The translations under genes were made by a program, and so were the position numbers. A DNA stretch of 29,114 bases from Spirogloea muscicola. Its lineage: Eukaryota; Streptophyta; Zygnematophyceae; Spirogloeales; Spirogloeaceae. The notes under the pieces were generated by a model. The model saw only the letters and a program-made list of their open reading frames with translations, did not search any database and was not told the origin of the DNA. The stretch covers positions 109,213 through 138,326 of the forward strand of contig WELB01000149.1 in the NCBI GenBank assembly GCA_009602725.1, written 5' to 3'. Positions 9,723 to 20,100 of the stretch are shown in pieces. Position 1 is the stretch's first letter, and each line of letters starts with the position of its first letter.

Positions 9723-12700
9723 TCATTGAGGCACGTACTCCTCGGATTCGTGCCAGCTGCTGCCTGCTGGCACCTCGTGGTCGTCAAGAATGTCACACAT
9801 GAGCGCCATCCGGATCTTGGCCTGGCGCAGCAGGCGCTTCTTGTTCAGCCGCAGCCGCAATGCTAGCTCCGCCTCGCGTGATGGGAGCGGTGTTGCCGGT
9901 CTCACGCACACGCCGTTGCCGACCACCGTCGTGAACCCCTCCTGCCCACAGTCGCCCTTTTGCGCAACTGTGGCCTCCAAAGCCTCCAGGTCCTCCTTGT
10001 AGCTCGTGCGGAAGCTTGCAAGCACCTCCTTGATGCGCTCGAAGACAAACCGCACACCAACCTCAAAGCACTCCCAGGTCCGGGTGTTCACCTGTTCCCG
10101 TATGAACTTGCACGTTGTCCGATTCCAGCCCCTCCCAAAGTGGATGGCCGCCTCTTCAAGCTCGTAAATGTCCAGCTTCTCAGGCCCGCCTGCAATCAGA
10201 CCGTTCATACATCAGCCTCAACTGGAACAGAAGAATCTGTACAAGATCAGGTCGACATAACTGAAAACTTGCTGACCTGCTGAGTGGTAAACGGTGTGTG
10301 ACACAATCCCCAGCCCAGCAATGAGCCGCGGCTCCACATGAGCCTTTGGCCACACAAGCAGCTGCATCTCGTGCTCCATAAAGGCATACTCAGGCCCAAC
10401 TATGTCATCAGTGACATAATCCGGCGTGGGGTGGACATTGACACCCCGAATCCCCATGTTGGCAAAGTGAAGCGCCTCATGGTGATACACCTGTCCTTTC
10501 CAAACATTGGCAGCATGCAAGTTAGAATAACAGCTGGGATTTTGTTCAGAGGAGCACTACATGACAGCACTTTGCCGTTTGCTGGCCATGAAAGCATTCC
10601 AACTTCAAGCTAGAAGAGAGCACCATGAGGAGGCCGGCCGCAGCAGGCTTGCAAGGTGCAAGCCCGTCCTACCTGCTCCTCATTCCACTTCTCATACTTG
10701 GGAAGGAACCAGTCCACAGCTTGTGTCATGTTGGAGAAGAGGAGCACGTTGTCGAAGGGGTTATATATGGGGAGGAAGCCATAGTCGACGAGCAACTCCT
10801 CGTTGTTCTGCGGCCCATAGCTGTTGTGGATCGTCTCCCCCTCGTGGATGTCTCGGCGCGCGTGCAACGCTATGCCGTCGTCACCAGCAAGCTCCTGCAA
10901 GATTTGAGCCAGAGGAGGAGGAGCTGTGGGATGCGAGGGAATCTTGCAAGCGCTGGCACACAATGTGGACTTTAGCTTCACACTAGTAGACGAGACAGTC
11001 AATGGAGGGAAGCGTATGCCATGGGAGGTGGTGGAGGCCAACCACCTGCCACTCCACATTGTAGCCAAAGTCGTGATTGAGGAGATCGACGAATGGCAGG
11101 AGCATCGATAGCTCCTCGGTAGCTGGCTCATCCTCGTCCTCCTCCTCCTCCTCCCATTCCCCATCTTCACCGTCGCTGTCTTCTCCTGCCTCCCCATCAC
11201 CCTCCGACTCGCCATCGCCCTCCTCTTCCACCTCCCCTTCCACCTCTCCATCTACGTCCAGCTCATCTTCAAGAGCGGCATCTTCGGTGGCCCCCTCCTC
11301 GCCCTCCGAATCAGCTGAGGGGGCTTGCTCCAATGGCACGTCCTCTGTCTCGCCGCCCCCTGAAGATCCATCATCAGCAGCCTCGCTGTTGGCTTCCTGC
11401 CTGGCAGCCTCTATCTCGGCCTCCTCGGCCTCCTTACGCAGCCGGATGCGCTCCATGGCCAGGGCATACTCCGTGTAGTTGCCATTCTGGAGGCAAGGGA
11501 AGCAACTAGGGAGCTGCTCAACTGCGAGAGCTTGTTCTTGGATCAAATGTCAAGTGCGAGAGCCTATCCCAACACTTGTGTCATAGCAAATGGCCAGCGT
11601 CGATAGTGAACTCTTTGAGCCTGCACGGATGCTGCCTGGACGAGTAGCTACCCAACCACAACAATGCTCTAAGCTACACAGTCACAAACAGGGGAGCTCC
11701 TCAGCTTGGTTCTTACAATATCAGTTGCAAACTTCCTGGCATCTTGACTGGAATGCCATGTCAGTAAATAAGTAAATACTCCTTATGATCTCTGAATCTT
11801 ATGTCCGCTTGAAGCAAGCAGCAGGACTCTCACCGCAGGGAACTTGATGGTGAAGACACGGGAGCTCACGATGGACATGGCCCATGTCCACTCGTCCAGC
11901 GTGGCGTGGGCAATGGCGGCGACTTCAGACTGCTGATAGGATAATGCAATGAATGCTCTCTCTGCCCTCACCTGTAAGGAAATGCCTCGCCAGTCAGTCG
12001 TACTTAGAGGCGACCTTCTGAGAAACCTCGGCAAAAGCCACTGAAAGCCGATTGTGTGGGACGCTCTGACAGAGCAACAGTCACCACCCAACAGATAAGC
12101 ACTATGCTCAGACTTGCAGCCGCGCACCTTTTCCAATGCTGGCTCGTAGTCAAGCTCACCAAGGAGAGCATCATCCCAGTGCAGTGGGCCAGGCACAGAA
12201 GCAGGCAGAATGCGGATGTAAGGTGCCCAGTAGGAGGCTTTGCCATAAGCATGCTCTCGCAGGAGCCAGGCCGCCAGAATTTCCAGCGATGTTGAGTTCT
12301 CGTATGGCACAACGTCATGGGCTGTTATGTACCCAAGTAAATGATGTGTGAGAGTCATATTGCTTTTGATGTATGCTATATAACTTGGAGGCTCATAGAC
12401 CTATTTCCTTCATCTTGAACCCTAGTCCGTATCCCTCTTTGGAGGCAACTGAGGCAACACATCTCACAGGTGGGCATGCGTTGCCGCGACGCTGGAGCCA
12501 ACTTGTCCAAGATTTGACATCTTCTGTCGTTGCATCCAAAGTGCAAGCTGATCTGTGGCCCTTGACCTCCGGCGCTGACGCAGTGAACCCCTAAAGCTTG
12601 GCCTGCACCTATTACAAGTGCTGCTGCTGATGCCAATTAAAAGCAGCCCAGGCGACAGGGGAGCATTACCCGTGTGATTATTTGATACGTAGAGATTTGG

Positions 12701-13393
12701 CGGCAGCCTGAGCAGCAGGTCGCCCTTGGTAATGTTGCGTGCTGGGAAATGCCAGGCCAGCGATGTTGATGCATCAGGCCAAGCTTGGAGTCACTGTGAG
12801 CGCGCGCAGGGCAAGGCATGACTGTAGGAGGCGGCTGATGGAGAGGCACCGCCAGGTGGTGCACAGCCAGCGACTGTCTAAATTGACCAATGTCAAATGG
12901 AAGCAGGCACAGATTGTATTTGATTTGACGCAGATTGTAAATCAGAGCTGAAGAGGAAGGAGAGGTTGTGGAGAAGGGAGGATTAGAATTAGAGCTAGGC
13001 GGCCGAAAGACCGGGGGGTGGGCGGGGGTTGCTGTTAGAGAGATTGAGAAAGTGGGGAGGGGAGGAGAGGAGGTGAGGGGTTTGAGGGGCTCGTGAAGAC
13101 CTGCAATTACACCAAACCCGCTGCTTTCAGGAGGCGTGCTGACCCCGCGGCCTGCCTCAGCTGTGCCCATCAATACAACCTGCAAATTGCATTGGCGGGC
13201 TGCTTCTATAAGTATCAGCTGCTACATAAATCGTCCGCTTTGTCCTTTAACTTTGAACGGCTTTCCCATTGGCAGAAACAGGTGCTTTGAGTGTCCATCT
13301 CGCGCAATAGGACTGAGAGCTGACCTGCATGGAGCTCTGAGGCCCAGAACCGGTCACATTGTTCATGTTCAGCCAGTCAAGGAACTCAGCCAT
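9723..13393 (-). CDS. SET-domain lysine methyltransferase, Rubisco-LSMT/SETD3 class, 9 exons
   Basis: Model: complement(join(9723..10189, 10277..10490, 10673..10894, 11046..11486, 11834..11971, 12128..12321, 12670..12741, 13101..13179, 13325..13393)), 631 aa; all junctions are GT-AG and in phase. It opens MAEFLDWLNMNNV, then SSGFGVIA/ARNITKGDLLLRLP (start of SET), AAWLLREHAYGKASYWAPYI, WTWAMSIVSSRVFT, LLPFVDLLNHD and GETIHNSYGPQNNEELLVDYGF. NHD (about 322-324) and the tyrosine of NSYGP (about 357) are the family's cofactor and catalytic elements. The C-terminal part, with an ALRLRLNKKRLLR helix, fits the LSMT substrate-binding domain. Family members methylate lysines (Rubisco large subunit, aldolase) or histidine (actin, SETD3); the substrate here cannot be told. 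An acidic insert of about 100 residues (about 205-310) lies inside the SET domain. A 5' exon at 13541-13596 joined to 13430 could add a short leader. Confidence 0.9.
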
Positions 13394-14128
13394 TGCCTCA
13401 AGCGTTCGACTGCCCGCGCCCTGGTGGTTCCTGCCGTCGCCATTCAGGTGCCCTGCGGGGCCACATTATCACAGCGCTTGAGCTGGGCATGGGGCACTGT
13501 GGATGTTCACCATCCACAGCCACAATCGGCAAAACTTCACGCAGAAGCCGTGAATGAACCCCTCAGTGCAGGCAAATCCCCGAGCCTGCCGGCCATCCTG
13601 GATCTTTAATTGTCCTGAGCATTCCTACTAAGCGGCGACACTGTGACAACCGCAAAATGCGTCCTTCGCACGAGATGGCTAAGTTGGGCAGCAGACTTCA
13701 GAGCTGCAGCAGCGGCGAAGCGCTTGCAGGAGCCGGCGCCCCTGCCACTGAGTGGAGACAGGAGGCACCTGCGCTGAGTCCAAAGTGGGCCCCAGGATGC
13801 GCCGCAGCGGCCGTACCGGACTCCACGTCTGCATGCAGAGGAGCACCACAAAATGGGCACACCAGCTGAGTCCCGCCTCAGTCGAGCTTGCGAGAACGCT
13901 CGGCCCGACTGACGATTGCCAAGAGAACGCCTCGGGGCAGTCTAATCGCGCGTCAGAGTGCCTCCAGGAACGCTCATGGCTGGCTGCCGCGGCAGCTCCT
14001 GCGAGGCCCTCACTGGCTCCCGTTTGGCCGCAGCTCGTCGGCTGGTGCTTGCGGAGCTTGAGAGCTGGACCGCCATGGCTGCCGCCGCTCCACCGCCACT
14101 CCCGGCCGCTCTTTGAAAATTCCAGATA

Positions 14129-14201
14129 TGCCCCTGGAAAGGCTTGAACTCTCAACCTCCAAATCCTTATCCCGTGCTCTATCAAGTCGAGCTACAGGCA
14201 G
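14129..14201 (-). pseudogene. Degenerate tRNA-like sequence (tRNA pseudogene or SINE head)
   Basis: Minus-strand 73 nt of tRNA length. A TA at positions 8-9 is followed by a D arm GCTC/GAGC, and a T arm GAGAG-TTCAAGC-CTTTC with a canonical-looking T loop. The acceptor stem pairs in four of seven positions plus one wobble. The anticodon stem is nearly all G-T wobble (ACGGG against TTTGG), and the loop ATAAGGA would give an AAG anticodon. Such decay argues against a working tRNA. The sequence lies beside retroelement debris, so it may be a SINE-type promoter head. Confidence 0.5.
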
Positions 14202-14365
14202 AAGGCAAGGGGCAGAGGAGCGCCTCACCAGCGCCGCCGAGCTGGAGGCACGCCGCCGGCGAGGCGGCGAGCAGCGCGAGCAGCAGCAGCGGCAGCGAGA
14301 GCCGCCGGCGCGGCGGCGGCTGCCGTCGCGAGGGGCCGTCCATGGCTGCCTCCCGCGGAGGAGCC

Positions 14366-14390
14366 CTCAACCCTAAATCCTAGACCCTGA
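14366..14390. repeat. Short CCCTAAATCC-type telomere-like run
   Basis: Contains CCCTAAATCCTAGACCCTGA. It shares CCTAAATCCT with the run at 18822-18848 in a NUP50 intron and resembles the runs in KDM8 introns. It is degenerate and short, so not a chromosome end. Confidence 0.55.
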
Positions 14391-14646
14391 GCCTGGGGCA
14401 GCGAGGGAGCGCGCTCCGGCCGGCGCCCGGCGNCGGCGGCGGCGGCAATGGCGGAGGCGGCGGCGGCGGCGGCGACTGCGCGGCCGCGGCGGCGGCGTGC
14501 GGAGGAGGAGACTGCTTCTGCTTCTGCGGTCAAACGGAATCTATTGGTTCCTTTTGGCTCTGCTTGAACAGTGGGCCAGGGACGTTGAGAAGGGCGAGCT
14601 GGAAGACTGACAAGTGTCCGCGAGGAAGCCCCAACGGAAAACGGGG

Positions 14647-15561
14647 CCAGCCACTATCCTCAATGGGCGCGCCCTTCTTCTTCGACTAGCTATTCTGACC
14701 CCGCATCTACTGACTAGAGGTCACTGAGAGCCCCCTTGCTCAGGCATGCGTCAATGCCAGTGTGGCGAGCGAGGGGCCGAGCCTGGCGAGCTGGCTGCTC
14801 ACGTCCTGCGCTGTTCCCACGGCGGCGAGAGGACGGCGGCCCACGACCGCCTCCGGGACGCGATGCACGGCATCCTGGTGGAGGCTGGCTTCGCGGTGGC
14901 AGCGGAGCACTCCGGCGTCATGCCGCTCCAGGAAAGGGCCGACGGTCTCCACGCTCGTCGCGTCGACCTGGTGGCCACCCCACAGGCCGGCGGGCCACGT
15001 CTGCTTCTGGACGTGGTAACTACCGACGCATTCGACCGCTCCCACCCAGCCCAGTCTGCCACCAAGGCTGGGTATGCGGTCGCCAGCGCCGCTCGGGCAA
15101 AAGAAGATCAAGTACGCCGACCATCCGCCGGAGGACGAGTTTTTCCCGTTGGCAATTGACATCCATGGGGCACTGGGCGCTCGGTGGCTTGAGCTACTTA
15201 ACCAGCTCGCCCGCCACGCAATCGCCCGTCGCTTCCATGGTGAGCCGGTAGACTTTCCTGCAGCCGGGTCGCTGGCGCAAGTGCATCGCATGCGCTTGGC
15301 CGTCTCGCTGCAGAGGTCCATGGCCCGTGCGCTGCACCTTCGTGCCGGAAGAGCCCTAGCTGCTGCCTCTGGCTCTGTCCAGGGGACCCACTTCCAGGAC
15401 CCTAGCATCTCTGATCTGCGGCTGCTCAGCAGGAATGACTGAGTCATTCGTAGCTGCTTTGTTTCTTCTTGTGCTTGTTTTTCTTAGCGCTTCCCCTGGC
15501 TCCCTTCTCGTACTTTGTCCATTCTTTTTGGGCTGGCTGTTCCAGCCCCTATCCTCAATGG
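14647..15561. repeat. 20-bp near-identical direct repeats flanking the retroelement remnant
   Basis: 14647-14666 and 15542-15561 are identical at 19 of 20 positions, differing only at the seventh base (A versus C). The first copy lies about 80 bp upstream of the remnant's open frame; the second lies in the tail directly after the first hairpin copy. They may mark a nested insertion of two related elements rather than a target-site duplication. Confidence 0.6.
14728..15442 (+). pseudogene. C-terminal remnant of a non-LTR retrotransposon ORF, frameshifted
   Basis: Open after TGA at 14725-14727. The first frame reads a Cys/His cluster (CQCGERG...HVLRCSHGGERTAAHDRL), then GLHARRVDLVA and PRLLLDVVTTD, continuing to AGYAVASAARA. 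At the A-run 15099-15102 the similarity moves to the next frame, which reads KIKYADHPPEDEFFPLAID and continues to TGA at 15440-15442. One extra A explains the shift. Cys/His knuckle, an R-x-D-L-V block, an L-x-D-V-V block and a later K-x-x-Y are typical of LINE C-termini, including the restriction-like endonuclease of R2-type elements; that assignment is inference. No reverse-transcriptase motifs precede it, so the copy is 5'-truncated. Confidence 0.7.
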
Positions 15562-15742
15562 CCTTGCTGCCGTCTTAGCACTTGGTACCTTGCTTTCTGC
15601 TCCATCCGGCTCCTTCAGACTTTGTCCATTCCTTCGGGCTGGCCTCTCACAGCCACCAGTCAATCTGGCCGTGCTTTCTTCTTTTCAGAGGGGAAAGTAC
15701 CTCAATAGAAAAAGATCGTCCCTCAACAAAGCGCGTGGCCGC
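15443..15742 (+). repeat. Retroelement 3' tail with two copies of a hairpin motif
   Basis: Directly after the remnant's stop the sequence is T/C-rich. It holds two copies of ACTTTGTCCATTC followed by a GGCTG.../CAGCC hairpin, at 15496-15547 and 15606-15654. A third copy is at 1711-1763. The first hairpin has a six-base stem (GGCTGG/CCAGCC) around a five-base loop. No clear poly(A) tail or target-site duplication could be fixed; the right boundary is approximate. Confidence 0.55.
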
Positions 15743-17199
15743 TAGAGAGCCACTCAGTAACCCCGAAAGAGAGAGAAAAAGGCTCGCCCGACTTAAGAAG
15801 GTGGCCGGGAAAGGCCAGGCCCTATGTCCTTTGCATGCTCAATCAGGCAGATCACAATCTTCAGTCAGCTTGGCTTAGGCCAAGCCAAGCTTTAGCCTTC
15901 AGCCTGTTGGCTGAACGCTTGTATCCAGGCCATCAAGGATGGGATCCGGTGCCTGTCAGATTTGCTCAACCGTGAGGCTGGAGTCACAAGACGTGGCAGC
16001 GCACCATAGCCAATGTAGCAGCTCCCCGATCAGGGGCACACAATTAAGGATGCCATCTAGGAGGTGGCCACAGAAGCACTTCTTCTACGAACGTGAATTA
16101 GTGGAGGTTTATGCTGCCGATGTGGTGGCAAGCAAAGGTGGGTGTTACAGCAGAGAAGTATTTATGACTTCGTATTGCCGAGGGCCACACAAGGGCAGAG
16201 CAATCAACAAAGAAATACTGAGCCTGCAACAGGGCAGAGGAGGGACTTTGTTGGCTGCGATACCACCTCAGACTACACGAAGAAAACATCCTGCTCATAC
16301 AAGTCAGCCATCGTCCGTCTGACACGACCGTGTCACCAAAAGAATACTTCATTACACACGAGCACGGCAAGCCTTAGGAGGTGATGCGCACGGCCATGCC
16401 TATATACAAATGCACGTCAAAAGAGTCAGGGAACGCGGCAGCAAAATAGAGACGCATGCTGAATGCAAGGGCCAAAGAGCCTGCGGCAATCACTTCTGGC
16501 TTCTCCGCTCCCCTTGCTCCTGTGGGCTGTGCTCGTTGCCTGTGCCGGCGCAGGTGGTCAAGTCACCCAGCCCCAGATGCCTCATGGACCTACTGCCAGA
16601 GAGACAAATGCATCAAGCTTGATGGTATACATAGGGCCTGCCCATCGATGACACAGCCCTGCCGTGACATGCAAGTCGTTCGTCTGCTTTTGCTAAAGCC
16701 AACAGCATCTCTTCCAAGTTACAAGTAAGGGGCCTTGGGCAAGAGCTGCTGAGCTGCACAGGTGGACTGCCATGCAAGCGCAGCCTGCAACTTGGCAGCT
16801 AAAGCAAACTTCGTTATATGGTCGTCTACAGCCTTCTAAGCTATGCTGTTGCCAGCGTAAAAGCTGACATGCAATGTGTAGCAGAGAAGGAAGTTACGTG
16901 GAGAGTGCTGCTCTTTCCAATTATTCCAACCCGTATCCATTTCCATTTCTTGCCTGTCACTTCTCTGTGAGGTTGGCGGGTACAGCCTGTGGCGTACTTC
17001 CGCCAGGAAAATCCACTATTCTGAGAATGAGCTGGTCAACTATCTCTGGCTGTTATATCTAAGCCTCCTCTCAAAGAGACACGCTGTAAGCGAAGGTTGG
17101 CGCACTGTTGCTCACAACATCCATCACATGACCAGCCAGTGGCCTCGCCGGCAAGCATTAGCTGGCAAGCACACGAGCATCTAGATCTTGTAGGGCGCC
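15743..17199. other. Gene-free stretch: paired hairpins, then probable NUP50 3' UTR
   Basis: No conserved coding block on either strand. Two perfect hairpins stand close together at 15869-15884 (CTTGGC-TTAG-GCCAAG) and 15898-15915 (TTCAGCC-TGTT-GGCTGAA). On the minus strand a TGTAA pentamer, the usual green-algal polyadenylation signal, lies at 16719-16723. That is 477 bp past the NUP50 stop, but there is no other support for it. The rest holds only short unsupported open frames. Confidence 0.45.
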
Positions 17200-20100
17200 T
17201 CAATCCTCTACCTTCCCATTGTCATCATCAATAACCGAGCCTTTAGGTGCCTCGTCAAGCTCTGGCTTTTCCAGGCCCTCTACTGATGCAGGCTCTGACG
17301 TGGGCTTCTCGCCTGCCTGCCCCTCAACAACCTCTCCTTGAGCAGGCGGGCTGTCCGCCTTGCCACCCATTCCCCTGCTCTTGTGGGCCTCCACCATGGA
17401 GACGAAGCCCGAGGCAATGCCGGGCTCCTTGAATTTGACAGCATAGGTGACTGGCCCAGGAGCACTTGCTTCATCCCCAATACTGCATGACGACGTACTC
17501 CACACAATATTCACTACAGCAAGCTGTACCCATCCATGAGCTCCCACAGCAGCCGACATCCTACATATTGAAGGCAACAGGGTTGATTTCAATGCATCCT
17601 TTACTAGTTTCCAGTGGCATCTCTGGCTCACCTGTTGAAGCATGCAAAGCTCACACCACGTCCTTCCATTCTTGTGAGCTTGATGTCAGCAAAGAGGTTG
17701 GCATTCAGCAGCAGCCTGAAGTTCCCCTTGGCCCGCATAACAAGCCTTGCAGGGCGATCCAACTCCTCTGGTATGTTGAGCCTGGAATAGCATCAATTGA
17801 CACGATACCATTAATGACTTACCAATGGTTGTATAGGCTGGTGGCTAGAGGTGTCTACAGGTAGCTACATGTTGGTGGCTAGAGGATAATTCCAAGGAGC
17901 TCTGCAGCTCCAATGGAGAGTCGGGAGGCGTCACGTTCATAAAAGCGCAGTCATGTATTGCTGAATGCCTAGAGCATTGCTGTCTGTGGACAAATTGGAG
18001 GGAAGCTAACCGCAACTCTCCCCTCCCACGCTCTCGCCACCGCCCTCCTTCCACAAACTCAAATAAACTGGATTCCGCTGAAAATTCCACCTTCTCATTC
18101 TCCTCCCCTGCAACCAAAGCAACCACTGCTGTATTTCACGTGGCTGCAGATTTGTAATGTTGACCAACATTGCTAGCTATCAGTGGTAGGAAGCCTGACC
18201 AATGTAGGTGAAAGTGAAAGTGTGTGAAGGATGTGCAACAGTACAGTAGGCGGCTTGATGAGCAACAAGGGAGCCAGACTTTCAAACAGGACAAATGCAC
18301 TGACCAGTCTCTGTGGGAACCTCAGACAGCGTAACAGTAGCAGGAGCAGGAGCACTGGCCACAGGCCCTGATGGCACGGCAGGTGCCCCGAAGAGGTGTA
18401 TGGGTGCTTTGTCGTTGCTTCCGAAGACGCTAGACAGCGGCGGGAAGCTGCAGAAGCATATGTATCTGAGTAATGTTGCAACTGGCAACACGGCAACAGC
18501 ATACCCTATGTATCACATCTCTGCTGAGAGGCTTTCCCACCATGATGCAAAAAGGGCGTCATATCCAGCTTGGCGGTTGAACGAGGGTGCATCTTTTAGT
18601 ACAATCTTGCAAATGTCAACCATCACCTGTTGGCTGCCCCACTCATTGCACTGCCTAAAGCAGACGCGGTGGTAGCGCTTGAATTATTCGCTGACATTCC
18701 AAAGGCTGGTGCGCTGCTGCCGCCAAAAGAGAAGCTTGTTGCAAAATTGCTGTGTAGTTTTTGCCACATAGAGATCACTTTCAGTTGAGAGTGCTTAGAT
18801 CTTTCAGAAAGCAGCAAAGTGAAAATCCTAAATCCTGAACCCTAAAGGCTTTAAGTTGCACACATCTGCTTACGTGGAGTGCCTGGCATGTTTCGCAACT
18901 GCTGCAGAATCTTGCAAAGCAAGTAGCTGTGCATACAGCTCCTACAATCTCATGAGAACATCCAATCTCATGAGGACCTCCAAAGGCAGTAACACCAGAA
19001 CACTCCTGGCTCTGTGATGTGCCATGTCGAGCTCACCTGTTTGAATTGCTTGAGGAGTTGGCAGAGAACCCGAATGCAGGGGCACTGCCGCCACTGCCGA
19101 AGGAGAAGCCCGTACCGAAACTGCTGCAATGCATGCCATTGAGAATCACTATGTAAATGGCACGGCTGACCAATCCGAAGATAGAAGCAGTCAGTATGTT
19201 TTGGGCAGAGGAACGCAACCTGCCAAAGGAGTTGGAGAAAGCATTCTGGGCTGACGAGAGCTGGGCGAATCCCTCCGCGGAGCTGCCGCTGGTGCCCTCC
19301 TCCTTCTGAAGGCACACGCAGATTTGTTGTGAAAAATCAAAGTGGTCATGAAGAGGGGTGAGGGCCAGAAATAGAAGGCACACGGGTTTGAAAACCGCCG
19401 GGTGAGCATTGAGGGCTACAGCGCGCAGCGGTGTGCTGCAACCTGGCGGGGACTCTCAATGACTTGCTGGGAAGCTGCGCTGGCAGCTCACTGTGTCAAG
19501 CTTTGCTCCTGACCAAGGGTCCGGAATATAGCACTATATTCTGGGCTGCCCACGTGTGTACCTTCTCGGTTGCGTCCACCGAGCGGGCATTGCCAGCGTC
19601 CTTCTCTTCATCCTCAACCTTGGCCGCTTGCCCGTCCTCCTCTGGCTCATCCTCGCCCCCTCCTTCGCTCACGTTGGCAGCAGGCTCTGCGCGTAGCAAG
19701 GATTGAACGACCAGGTGAGGTTGATGCACAAGCAGGTTAACGTGCCTTCTGCAGTGCTCGGCCCAGTGTTCAGCAGACAAGCTTGGCGCCATCAACCAAG
19801 ATGCGCAGCGTCTCCTGGACGGGTAGCGTACGGAGTCGGCGGCTGCAGCCGGCAGAGCAGCTGAAGCCATCTCGTGGTTTATTGAGGACTCATTCACTTT
19901 GCTCACGCCACACAGCGCAACGCAAGTGCTATATCGCTCACTGCTTGCTCCAGTGGTGTAGAGTTAAACCCCATTAGGTGACGGATTGAAACCTGCTGCT
20001 GCTGCTGCAGGGGCCGGCTTCGACTCGACCTCCTCGTCATCGTCGCCGTCGTCAGCGCCCGCGATGGCCGCCGCGCCCATCCGGGCCTCGGCGCTGGCTG

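Larger units (their letters stand above)
13394..14727. other. Gap upstream of the SET gene: possible leader exon, tRNA-like sequence, GC repeats
   Basis: Near 13596 a minus-strand ATG in strong context opens MAGRLGDLPALRGSFTASA. Splicing GTGAAG at 13540 to 13430 would keep phase into the SET gene, giving a possible short leader. The 13600-14120 stretch has open frames on both strands but no conserved block. A tRNA-like sequence is at 14129-14201, a short CCCTAAA-like run at 14366-14390 and CGG/GCG repeats with an undetermined base at 14433. A 39-codon frame starting at 14448 is Ala-rich and unsupported. Confidence 0.4.

Noticed and set aside
14129-14201. Functional tRNA gene
   Set aside because: Three poor acceptor pairs and an anticodon stem dominated by G-T wobble.
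14740-15447. 235-codon minus-strand open frame over the retroelement remnant
   Set aside because: The plus strand carries the Cys/His cluster and endonuclease-like blocks with a single frameshift; the minus frame has no recognisable motif.
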